From NCBI GenBank assembly GCA_031271065.1, contig JAISWP010000224.1, positions 1-5,008 of the forward strand: 5,008 bases of DNA. Reading direction: 5' to 3'. This DNA comes from Synergistaceae bacterium. GTDB lineage: Bacteria > Synergistota > Synergistia > Synergistales > Synergistaceae. The notes beneath the pieces were generated by a model, which did no database searches, was not told the origin of the DNA, and saw only the letters and a program-made list of their open reading frames with translations. The position numbers and the translations under genes were made by a program. Below, piece after piece: positions 1 to 5,008 of the stretch. The stretch's first letter is position 1. Every line of letters starts with the position of its first letter.

Positions 1-1072
1 AGTAGATGGCCGCTATGATCGGGATCGTCCCGAAGGACGTCCCTATGCCCATCGTGACCAGCAGACCCACCGCCAGCATGACGAACGCTCCGCCCACGGC
101 GCTGCCGCCCACCATATCAGCGACGGCGGCGACGAGGTGTTCGACCGACTTCGTTTCGCGCAGCACATTGCCGTAACCGGAGGCTATCAGCATGACGAAA
201 GCTATGAGGCCCATGATCTCGAGACCGCCCGTGAAGCTCCCGTCGATATCCTTCCACTTCAGAGCGCCGGAGGCTATCATGACGAGCAGGGCCGAGAGCG
301 CGCCTATCGGGAGAGAATTTGTCCAAAGCTGCGCGCCGAAGGCCACTATTACGGCTATGAGAGTCTTGAAGTGGGCGGCGGTAAACTCGTCCGACGCCTC
401 CGCGGCGCCGGCGCCGGCCACAGGAAGATTCTCGTACCGGCGGGGCTTGTTATAAGCGGCGAATATCGCGAGCAGGAAACCGACGAGCATACCCGCGCCG
501 AGTATCCAGGTGTACGAATATACGGCCTCTTTGGCGATCTCCATGCCGTTTTTGGCCATCTCCGCCGACAGGATCCCGTGAAAGACGAGACCAAACCCTA
601 TCGGCAGGGCGATGTAGGGAGCTTTCAGGCCGAAGGCGAGGGCGCAGGCCGCCTGACGGCGGTCGACGCTGAGTTCGTTGAAAAGATAGAGCAGCGGCGG
701 AACGAGGATCGGTATAAACGCGATGTGGACGGGAACGATTGTCTCGGCCAGCGTGCCTATGGCCGCCAGAATGAACATGAGGACGATCTTGTGAGTTTTG
801 ACGACCTTCGCTATGCGTTTACAGGCCACGGAAGCCAGGCCTGTCTTGTTGATTGCCACCGCGAACGTGCCCAGCAGAAAATACGAGAGAGCGGTCTCCG
901 CGTTGCCTCCCATGCCGCCGATCAGGATACTCATCGTGCCGCTGACCGATATTCCGGCCGCAAGACCCCCGACCATCGCCGCAATGAGAAGGGACATCAC
1001 GATATTCAGGTTGATCAGACACAGTACGCACATGACCACCACTGAAATCACCACTGGATTTGCAATAAGCAC
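1..1072 (-). CDS. Na+/H+ antiporter family membrane protein (COG2056/YuiF type), C-terminus missing
   Basis: Reading the minus strand from 1072 gives an uninterrupted frame of 357 codons that leaves the window at its left edge. Family members are roughly 430-440 residues, so about four fifths is present. The translation is very hydrophobic, with many membrane helices. It resembles the YuiF-like branch of the Na+/H+ antiporter (NhaC/ArsB-like) families: N-terminal NPVVISVVVM (residues 5-14), LSYFLLGTFAVAINKTGL (62-79), VPVHIAFIPILVPPLL (113-128), GLKAPYIALPIGFGLVFH (148-165) and, near the cut, VTMGIGTSFGTIPIIAAIY (339-357). A charged loop near residues 200-225 separates the two halves. The start is GTG at 1072-1070. 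An in-frame TAG lies directly upstream (1075-1073), so the gene cannot start earlier, although GTG at codon 7 is an alternative. A GGGGG at 1086-1082, nine bases upstream, may serve as a weak ribosome site. Exchange of Na+ for H+ in the inner membrane is the family assignment; the true substrate is not shown by sequence, and some relatives may carry organic solutes. Confidence 0.88.
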   Translation of the reverse strand, partial: MLIANPVVISVVVMCVLCLINLNIVMSLLIAAMVGGLAAGISVSGTMSILIGGMGGNAETALSYFLLGTFAVAINKTGLASVACKRIAKVVKTHKIVLMFILAAIGTLAETIVPVHIAFIPILVPPLLYLFNELSVDRRQAACALAFGLKAPYIALPIGFGLVFHGILSAEMAKNGMEIAKEAVYSYTWILGAGMLVGFLLAIFAAYNKPRRYENLPVAGAGAAEASDEFTAAHFKTLIAVIVAFGAQLWTNSLPIGALSALLVMIASGALKWKDIDGSFTGGLEIMGLIAFVMLIASGYGNVLRETKSVEHLVAAVADMVGGSAVGGAFVMLAVGLLVTMGIGTSFGTIPIIAAIY

Positions 1073-1100
1073 CTAAAAAAACCCCCGTTTCCTATAATTT

Positions 1101-1155
1101 TGGGCCTGAGCCCATTCGAACTCGGAATAAACGTCACTCTACCCCGCACAGCGGG
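1101..1155 (-). other. Two small hairpins in the presumed antiporter leader
   Basis: Two perfect short stems lie 30-80 bases upstream of the antiporter start. One has a CCCGC/GCGGG stem at 1143-1147 and 1151-1155 with a 3-base loop. The other has a TGGGC/GCCCA stem at 1101-1105 and 1110-1114 with a 4-base loop. On the minus strand the second is followed by an A+T stretch, then GGGGG and a T7 run just before the start codon. Together they could form a structured 5' leader. I do not recognise a known riboswitch class, so any regulatory role is inference. Confidence 0.3.
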
Positions 1156-1192
1156 ATTCAAGGACACATAAGGCTTTTACATTCAGATTCTC

Positions 1193-1214
1193 TCACATGG
1201 GTATTATTCACATG
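1193..1214. repeat. Direct repeat TCACATG, two copies 15 bases apart
   Basis: TCACATG occurs at 1193-1199 and again at 1208-1214, separated by eight A+T-rich bases, in the non-coding region upstream of the antiporter gene. The centre-to-centre distance of 15 bases is not a whole number of helical turns (about 1.4). It could be a pair of half-sites for a transcription factor or simply chance. Nothing else supports a function. Confidence 0.3.
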
Positions 1215-1303
1215 ATCCGTCAAACTATCACCAAAAAAATAAGTGATTTTTCTGAAATTCAAGTCGGCTTTTGCGGATAGAAACCTTAATTCCCGGCCCC
1301 GCG

Positions 1304-1376
1304 CCGCGGCGGCGCAATCCCCAATTCAAACCAAACAAGCCGTCCCTGGTTTGAATCTGAAACTGCGCCGCCGCGG
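1304..1376. repeat. 73-base imperfect inverted repeat (two-tier hairpin) downstream of uxuA
   Basis: The outer arms are a perfect 13-base match: CCGCGGCGGCGCA at 1304-1316 and TGCGCCGCCGCGG at 1364-1376. Inside them lies a second perfect 10-base pair: ATTCAAACCA at 1324-1333 and TGGTTTGAAT at 1347-1356. The two stems are separated by a symmetric 7-by-7 internal loop, and the tip is a 13-base loop (1334-1346). The arms are seen directly. The outer stem is purely G+C-rich while the inner one is mixed, so base composition alone does not explain the symmetry. It starts 61 bases past the uxuA stop, where a 3'-end stabilising or terminating hairpin could sit, but no U-tract follows on either strand. 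Alternatives are a dispersed palindromic intergenic repeat (REP/ERIC-like or a miniature element) or a small structured RNA. Confidence 0.75.
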
Positions 1377-1436
1377 ACTGGATATATGGGACTTCAGGGC
1401 TTCGATATCGTCATTAATTTATCGGTGTCGGGCACA

Positions 1437-2513
1437 TCACCGTCCCAGCAGTTTCCCCAGCGCCTCCCACAGACCCAGCAGGTACTGGGAACCCAGCGCC
1501 CTGTCGTACAGTCCGTATCCGGGCCGGGCTTTCTCGCCCCAGATCATGCGGCCGTGGTCGGGACGTATGTACCCGTCAAAGCCCCCCTCGTAAAAGCCCC
1601 TGACGACCTCAAACATGTCCAGATCGCCGCACCGGCTCAGGTGGGCGCTCTCGTCGAAATCCTTCGGGGAGTGGTGATGCAGGTTGCGGATATGGGCGAA
1701 GGGGACCCGGCCGGCCGACGAAAACTCCCTCGCGATGGCCGGGATATCGTTGTCCAGACTCGCGCCCAGGCTGCCTGTGCATAACGTCAGGCCGTTATAC
1801 GGGCTGTCGTTCAATTTCAGAAAGCGGCGGATGTTTTCGGCGTTTCCGATGACTTTGGGCAGTCCGTACAGCTGCCACGGCGGGTCGTCCGGGTGTATCG
1901 CCATGCGTATGTCGTTTTTCACGGCCGCCGGGATAACCGCGTCCAGGAAATATTTCATGTTGTTCCAATACTCGTCCGGGCTCATTTTCTGATAAAATTC
2001 CATGTCTCCGGCCATAGCGCCCATCCGCTCCGGCTCCCACCCCGGCAGGGAATAGCCGACGGCCTTGCTGTCCATGACGCCGGCTATTTTGACAGGGTTC
2101 ATCTCCAGCACTTCCGAGTGGCGGTATGACAGAGCCGTGCTGCCGTCCTCGAGCGGAAACGCCAGGCTGCTGCGGGCCCAGTCGATGACCGGCATGAAGT
2201 TGTAGCAGAGGCACTTTACCCCTACCGCGCCCAGGTTGTCCATCGTCTTTATGTAGTTTTCGATGTAACGGTCCCTGCTCGGCAGTCCCTTTTTGATGTC
2301 CTCGTGGATATTGACGCTCTCGATGACCTCCATCTCCAGGCCCGCGCCGCCGATCTCCTCTTTGAGGCCCGTCAGGGTCTCCAGGGGCCAGACCTCGCCG
2401 ACCGGCACCTCGGGCAGGCAGGCGGCGACGCCGCTCACGCCCGGTATCTGACGGATCTGCTCCAAAGTCACACTATCGTCCCCGAACGGGAACCAGCGCA
2501 GAATCATCTTCAT
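1437..2513 (-). CDS. uxuA: Mannonate dehydratase UxuA
   Basis: Cytoplasmic enzyme that removes water from D-mannonate to give 2-keto-3-deoxy-D-gluconate, the step after UxuB in hexuronate breakdown. The protein is 358 residues, full length for this TIM-barrel family of about 350-395. Family motifs appear in order: N-terminal MILRWFPFGDD (3-13), SVNIHEDIKKG (67-76), YNFMPVIDWARS (104-115), AIHPDDPP (205-212), LTLCTGSLGA (242-251), FAHIRN (272-277) and YIRPDHGRMIWGE (315-327). From known structures of the family, His207, Cys245, His274 and Asp319 are the expected divalent-metal (Mn2+) ligands, and all are present. The start is ATG at 2513-2511, because GGGAGG lies eight bases upstream and the protein then begins as its relatives do. 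An in-frame ATG at 2585 would add 24 residues of unrelated sequence. The stop is TGA at 1439-1437. The gene is divergent from uxuB across a 293-base gap. Confidence 0.97.
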   Translation of the reverse strand: MKMILRWFPFGDDSVTLEQIRQIPGVSGVAACLPEVPVGEVWPLETLTGLKEEIGGAGLEMEVIESVNIHEDIKKGLPSRDRYIENYIKTMDNLGAVGVKCLCYNFMPVIDWARSSLAFPLEDGSTALSYRHSEVLEMNPVKIAGVMDSKAVGYSLPGWEPERMGAMAGDMEFYQKMSPDEYWNNMKYFLDAVIPAAVKNDIRMAIHPDDPPWQLYGLPKVIGNAENIRRFLKLNDSPYNGLTLCTGSLGASLDNDIPAIAREFSSAGRVPFAHIRNLHHHSPKDFDESAHLSRCGDLDMFEVVRGFYEGGFDGYIRPDHGRMIWGEKARPGYGLYDRALGSQYLLGLWEALGKLLGR

Positions 2514-2521
2514 AACTTCTT

Positions 2522-2527
2522 CCTCCC
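2522..2527 (-). promoter_or_regulatory. Ribosome binding site of uxuA
   Basis: The minus strand reads GGGAGG here, in the context GAGGGAGGAAGAAG, eight bases before the ATG at 2513. This near-perfect Shine-Dalgarno sequence decides in favour of the 2513 start over the longer in-frame opening at 2585. Confidence 0.85.
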
Positions 2528-2737
2528 TCACTCGCCAGAGCGATTTATTTAAAGTACGGGACAGACAGCGCCATCTTTGAGCCAACAGGCGTCACTGACA
2601 AACCCCGCGCCCGCGTGTTCCGCGGCGCATGTCCGCCCGGCGCCGGACGGCCGCGCGGCTCCCGCCAGGTCCATGTCCTGCCGCCGGCCTTCCGTTCATC
2701 TGTATCTTACATAATATACGCGCAAATGATAATATCT

Positions 2738-2747
2738 ATTTCGAAAT
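2738..2747. promoter_or_regulatory. Perfect 10-base palindrome, candidate operator
   Basis: ATTTCGAAAT is its own reverse complement. It lies two bases from the odd-length palindrome GATAATATC (2728-2736), inside the A+T-rich island between uxuA and uxuB. It overlaps by one base a small stem, TCCGC/GCGGA, at 2747-2760. A dimeric repressor site controlling both genes is plausible, but short palindromes arise by chance and no family consensus is matched. Confidence 0.3.
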
Positions 2748-2793
2748 CCGCCGGCGCGGAGCAAATTGACGCCGCGTATATATTTTTTTTAAA

Positions 2794-2800
2794 GAAGGTG
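2794..2800 (+). promoter_or_regulatory. Ribosome binding site of uxuB
   Basis: GAAGGTG, with AAGG as core, lies six to nine bases before the TTG at 2807 and follows an unusual T8 run (2783-2790). It fixes the TTG start. The in-frame GTG at 2798-2800 is inside the site itself and so is an unlikely start. Confidence 0.75.
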
Positions 2801-2806
2801 CCGCCG

Positions 2807-4444
2807 TTGAAACTGTCGAGGGAGTTGCTGGAAAACCTGGATCATTTAAAGAATATCGGCTATCGGACGCCGCGCTTCGACGCCGCCGCCGTCGCCCGAA
2901 GGACACTGGACGCTCCGGACTGGCTGCATTTCGGGGCCGGCAATATATTCCGCGCGTTTCTGGCGGGCGTCCTGCAGGAGAGCCTCGACGAGGGGAAGTC
3001 CGACAGGGGCGTCGTCGCGGTGGAGGGTTACGATTACGAACTAGTGGACGCGATATTCCGCGCTCACGGCAATTTGAGCCTGACCGCGATCCTGAACGAC
3101 GACGGCAGCGTGACCAAAACCCTCACCGCCAGCATCTGCGACGCGCTGAAGGCCGATCCCGGCGGCGCTCCGGAGGACTGGGCCCGTCTCGTCGAGATGT
3201 TCAAATCCCCCGGCCTGCGGGTCGTGAGTTTCACCATAACGGAAAAGGGATACTCTCTGACGGACGCCGGGGGCGGGTACATGGACGCCGTGGCGGCAGA
3301 CTTCGAAAACGGCCCCGAAAAGCCCGTGAGCTATATGGGCAAGGTCGCCTCCCTGCTCTGCTCCAGGTGGCGGGGCGGCGCGAAGCCCGTGGCTATGGCG
3401 AGCATGGACAACTGCTCGTCCAACGGCGAGAAATTGGAGGCGGCCATACGGACGTTCGCCGAAAAATGGAGCGAGGGCGGCAAGGTTCACCCCGGTTTCC
3501 TGGAATACATCGGCGACAGGAGCAGGGTGTCCTTCCCGTGGAGCATGATCGACAAGATAACGCCAAGTCCCGCCGAAAAGGTCAGGTCTATGTTCGAGGC
3601 CGACGGATTCACCGGCATGGAGACCGTGGTCACGCAGAAACACACCCGCGCCGCGGCTTTCGTCAACGCAGAAAAACCGCAGTATCTCGTGCTGGAGGAC
3701 TGGTTCCCCGCGGGACGGGTGCTGCCCGAGGGCGGCGGCGTTTATTACACCGACAGGGAGCGCGTGTCGAGGACGGAGACGATGAAGGTGACCGCCTGCC
3801 TGAACCCGCTCCACACCGCGCTGGCCGTCATGGGCTGTCTTTTGGGGTATGAGCTGATATCCGAGGAAATGGCGGACGACGACCTGAGGGACATGACTCG
3901 CCGCTTAGGCCGCGCGGAGAACATGCCGGCGGCGGAAGCGGGCGTCATCGACCCGGAGGATTTTCTGGAAGAAGTGCTGACGAAGCGTTTCCCGAACCCG
4001 TTCATGCCGGACACCCCCCAGCGCATCGCGTCGGACACCTCGCAGAAAATGCCGATACGCTTCGGCGAGACCCTTAAAACCTACATGAGAAAGGGCCTGG
4101 ACATGGAGCGGCTTGAAATGATTCCGCTGGTGCAGGCCGCCTGGCTGAGGTATCTTCTGGGCATCGACGACGGGGGCGGGCCGATGGAGATAAGCCCCGA
4201 CCCGAGGGCTCATGACCTGCGGGCCGCGCTCGCGGGGGTCGTATTCGGGCGGCCCGGCGATTATCACGACATACTGCGGCCCATCCTGTCGGACGAAAAA
4301 CTCTTCGGAGTAAACCTCTATGATACGCCCTTGGGGCTGAAGGTCGAAGAACTGCTGAACTGTATGCTGGCCGGACCGGGGGCGGTGCGGAAAACCCTGC
4401 GCGAGACCGTGCGGCGCGGCGCGGTCATCCCCGCCGGTTCCTGA
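2807..4444 (+). CDS. uxuB: Fructuronate reductase (D-mannonate oxidoreductase) UxuB
   Basis: Cytoplasmic NAD-dependent polyol dehydrogenase of the mannitol dehydrogenase family. It interconverts D-fructuronate and D-mannonate and so supplies the substrate of UxuA, encoded divergently next door. The protein is 545 residues, matching the longer (about 540) form of the family rather than the roughly 490-residue E. coli form. An N-terminal Rossmann domain begins with HFGAGNIFRAF (41-51). It is followed by FTITEKGY, SMDNCSSNGEKL (199-210), the family signature FPWSMIDKITPSP (243-255) and QKHTRAAAF (277-285). The catalytic segment MKVTACLNPLHTAL has Lys327, Asn333 and His336 as probable active-site residues. 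The frame is open back to 2615, but the extra 64 residues are low-complexity and unlike the family. TTG at 2807 has a good ribosome site, and MKLS then matches typical N-termini. The TGA at 4442-4444 lies inside the 3' end of recQ on the other strand. Other activities of the family (mannitol, tagaturonate) are less likely given uxuA beside it. Confidence 0.93.
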   Translation: MKLSRELLENLDHLKNIGYRTPRFDAAAVARRTLDAPDWLHFGAGNIFRAFLAGVLQESLDEGKSDRGVVAVEGYDYELVDAIFRAHGNLSLTAILNDDGSVTKTLTASICDALKADPGGAPEDWARLVEMFKSPGLRVVSFTITEKGYSLTDAGGGYMDAVAADFENGPEKPVSYMGKVASLLCSRWRGGAKPVAMASMDNCSSNGEKLEAAIRTFAEKWSEGGKVHPGFLEYIGDRSRVSFPWSMIDKITPSPAEKVRSMFEADGFTGMETVVTQKHTRAAAFVNAEKPQYLVLEDWFPAGRVLPEGGGVYYTDRERVSRTETMKVTACLNPLHTALAVMGCLLGYELISEEMADDDLRDMTRRLGRAENMPAAEAGVIDPEDFLEEVLTKRFPNPFMPDTPQRIASDTSQKMPIRFGETLKTYMRKGLDMERLEMIPLVQAAWLRYLLGIDDGGGPMEISPDPRAHDLRAALAGVVFGRPGDYHDILRPILSDEKLFGVNLYDTPLGLKVEELLNCMLAGPGAVRKTLRETVRRGAVIPAGS

Positions 4445-5008
4445 TCGCTTCCAGGAACTTCGCTCCGTATTTTTTCAGCTTCGCGCAGCCAACCCCGGAG
4501 ACCTCCAGGAACTCCTCCTCGTCGGAGGGCAGGGCCTCGCACATGGCGCAAAGTGTCCTGTCGGAGAACACGATATAGGGGGGGATGTTTAGGGACGCGG
4601 CTATCTCTCGCCTCAGACCGCGCAGCTTTTCGAACAGGCCTTCGTCTTTGGGGCCGGCTGCCGGCTTGGTTTTTGGATGTGTCCTTTCCGCCGGTCCGCG
4701 GCGGTTCCTCATCAGGAGCCTTGCCTTGCTTTTCAGAAACGAAAACGAGCGGCTTGTGAGAGACAGCGCCCCGTATTCGTCGGCGGCAAGATAGCCTTCG
4801 GCGGCGAGGAAATCGATGGTATCCATGAGTTCGGCCTGGGGCGACCCGTTCATTATCCCCCAGGTGGACACGCCGTCGAGCCCGAGGCGCGCTATCCGCC
4901 TCATGCTGGACGCGCCCGGCCTGCCTCTCAGGATGTCGGATATCACGGCGCTTCCGTAACTCCCGCCGCCGGTTTTTTCAGCGGCGCGATAGACGCAGGA
5001 GAGTATTT
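4425..5008 (-). CDS. recQ: ATP-dependent DNA helicase RecQ, C-terminal part (RQC and HRDC domains)
   Basis: The minus-strand frame is open from the right edge to a TGA at 4427-4425, giving 193 residues, about the last third of a RecQ of roughly 600. The helicase core and zinc-binding cysteines would lie beyond the window. The first about 90 residues match the RQC winged helix: ILSCVYR, then SYGSAVISDILRG, LGLDGVSTWGIM and a GYLAADEYGALSLT stretch. A basic linker (KSKARLLMRNRRG, then THPKTKP) follows. The last 70 residues (about 4641-4428) form an HRDC domain: LFEKLRGLRREIA, IPPYIVFSDRTLCAM and the helix-hairpin-helix-like VSGVGCAKLKKYGAKFLEAI. RecQ unwinds DNA in recombination and repair, and these domains bind DNA structures. 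A GTG at 4946 could look like a start, but the RQC match continues upstream of it, so it is an internal valine. The gene converges on uxuB and overlaps its last 20 bases. Confidence 0.93.
   Translation of the reverse strand, partial: ILSCVYRAAEKTGGGSYGSAVISDILRGRPGASSMRRIARLGLDGVSTWGIMNGSPQAELMDTIDFLAAEGYLAADEYGALSLTSRSFSFLKSKARLLMRNRRGPAERTHPKTKPAAGPKDEGLFEKLRGLRREIAASLNIPPYIVFSDRTLCAMCEALPSDEEEFLEVSGVGCAKLKKYGAKFLEAIRNRRG

Larger units (their letters stand above)
1073..1436. other. Non-coding gap between uxuA and the antiporter gene
   Basis: This 364-base stretch separates the stop of uxuA from the start of the antiporter gene, both on the minus strand. I see no credible gene in it. An open frame that begins at 1243 on the plus strand runs on into the antisense of uxuA and looks like chance. 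It contains a large imperfect inverted repeat (1304-1376), two small hairpins (1101-1114 and 1143-1155), an A+T-richer stretch around 1200-1260 and a repeated TCACATG. It should hold the 3' end of the uxuA transcript and the promoter and leader of the antiporter gene. I could not find a promoter with good hexamers and spacing, nor a hairpin followed by a U-tract for uxuA. Confidence 0.7.
2514..2806. promoter_or_regulatory. Divergent uxuA/uxuB control region
   Basis: The 293 bases between the two divergent start codons must hold promoters for both genes. The middle (about 2600-2700) is very G+C-rich and has an imperfect hairpin at 2631-2648 (GTCCG/CGGAC arms). An A+T-rich island at about 2700-2747 stands out and contains TATAAT-like words on both strands. 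On the plus strand CTTACA (2706-2711) and GATAAT (2728-2733), 16 bases apart, could be a weak uxuB promoter. On the minus strand TTGTCA (2601-2596) has a good -35 match, but the hexamer 17 bases on (AAAGAT) is poor. Palindromes in the island (GATAATATC at 2728-2736 and ATTTCGAAAT at 2738-2747) could be operator sites. They do not match the UxuR or KdgR consensus as I know it. Promoter positions are guesses; the regulatory role follows from the gene arrangement. Confidence 0.6.

Noticed and set aside
137..1045. 302-residue open frame on the plus strand
   Set aside because: It is the antisense shadow of the antiporter gene. Its product is highly charged, with no recognisable motif, while the minus strand gives a clean membrane-protein family match.
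1110..1140. tRNA-like T-arm (GTTCGAAT on the minus strand)
   Set aside because: The bases flanking the TTCGAAT loop do not pair, and no acceptor or anticodon arms can be drawn.
1227..1251. ATCAC/GTGAT stem followed by a T5 run as a plus-strand terminator
   Set aside because: The stem has five base pairs with an 11-base A-rich loop, and no plus-strand gene ends there.
1243..1593. 116-residue open frame on the plus strand spanning the inverted repeat
   Set aside because: It reads through the palindrome into the antisense of uxuA, has no convincing ribosome site and is of low complexity.
2766..2794. TTGACG and following A+T sequence as a uxuB promoter
   Set aside because: At normal spacing the -10 hexamer would overlap the ribosome binding site, leaving almost no leader.
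3041..3814. 257-residue open frame on the minus strand
   Set aside because: It is antisense to the conserved core of uxuB. Its composition (Arg, His, Gly, Ala rich) is typical of shadow frames in G+C-rich DNA.
4469..4475. T6 run as an intrinsic terminator of uxuB
   Set aside because: The upstream sequence forms only about a three-base-pair GGA/TCC stem, and the run is explained by recQ codons for lysine and tyrosine.
4425..4946. Separate small gene starting with GTG at 4946
   Set aside because: The RQC domain match continues upstream in the same frame to the window edge, so this is part of recQ and not a stand-alone HRDC protein.

Overview
The window is ordinary-looking bacterial chromosome with about 60% G+C by eye. 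It holds four protein-coding genes, two of them cut by the window edges. The coding strand uses many AGG arginine and ATA isoleucine codons despite the high G+C. That pattern, together with a YuiF-type antiporter and a uxu pair, would fit an anaerobe such as a member of the Synergistota. This is a weak inference: no ribosomal RNA or other marker gene is present to fix the taxon.

Layout from left to right. (1) Positions 1-1072, minus strand: a Na+/H+ antiporter family membrane protein (COG2056/YuiF type), missing its C-terminus at the left edge. (2) Positions 1073-1436: a 364-base non-coding gap holding two small hairpins, a 7-base direct repeat and a striking 73-base imperfect inverted repeat. 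(3) Positions 1437-2513, minus strand: uxuA, mannonate dehydratase, complete. (4) Positions 2514-2806: a 293-base divergent control region with an A+T-rich island. (5) Positions 2807-4444, plus strand: uxuB, fructuronate reductase (D-mannonate oxidoreductase), complete, with a TTG start. (6) Positions 4425-5008, minus strand: the C-terminal third of recQ, running off the right edge and overlapping the 3' end of uxuB by 20 bases tail to tail.

UxuB and UxuA catalyse consecutive steps of hexuronate catabolism: D-fructuronate is reduced to D-mannonate with NADH, and D-mannonate is dehydrated to 2-keto-3-deoxy-D-gluconate. Here the two genes are divergently transcribed from a shared region, so one regulator bound there could control both. 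The uronate isomerase (UxaC), KDG kinase and KDPG aldolase are not in the window. The antiporter lies downstream of uxuA on the same strand but behind a 364-base gap with its own possible leader, so it is probably a separate transcription unit. A role in uronate-associated ion or solute transport is only a guess. RecQ is unrelated DNA repair.

I did not find a convincing new biological system. The most unusual element is the large inverted repeat at 1304-1376. It has no U-tract on either side and is not explained by any gene.
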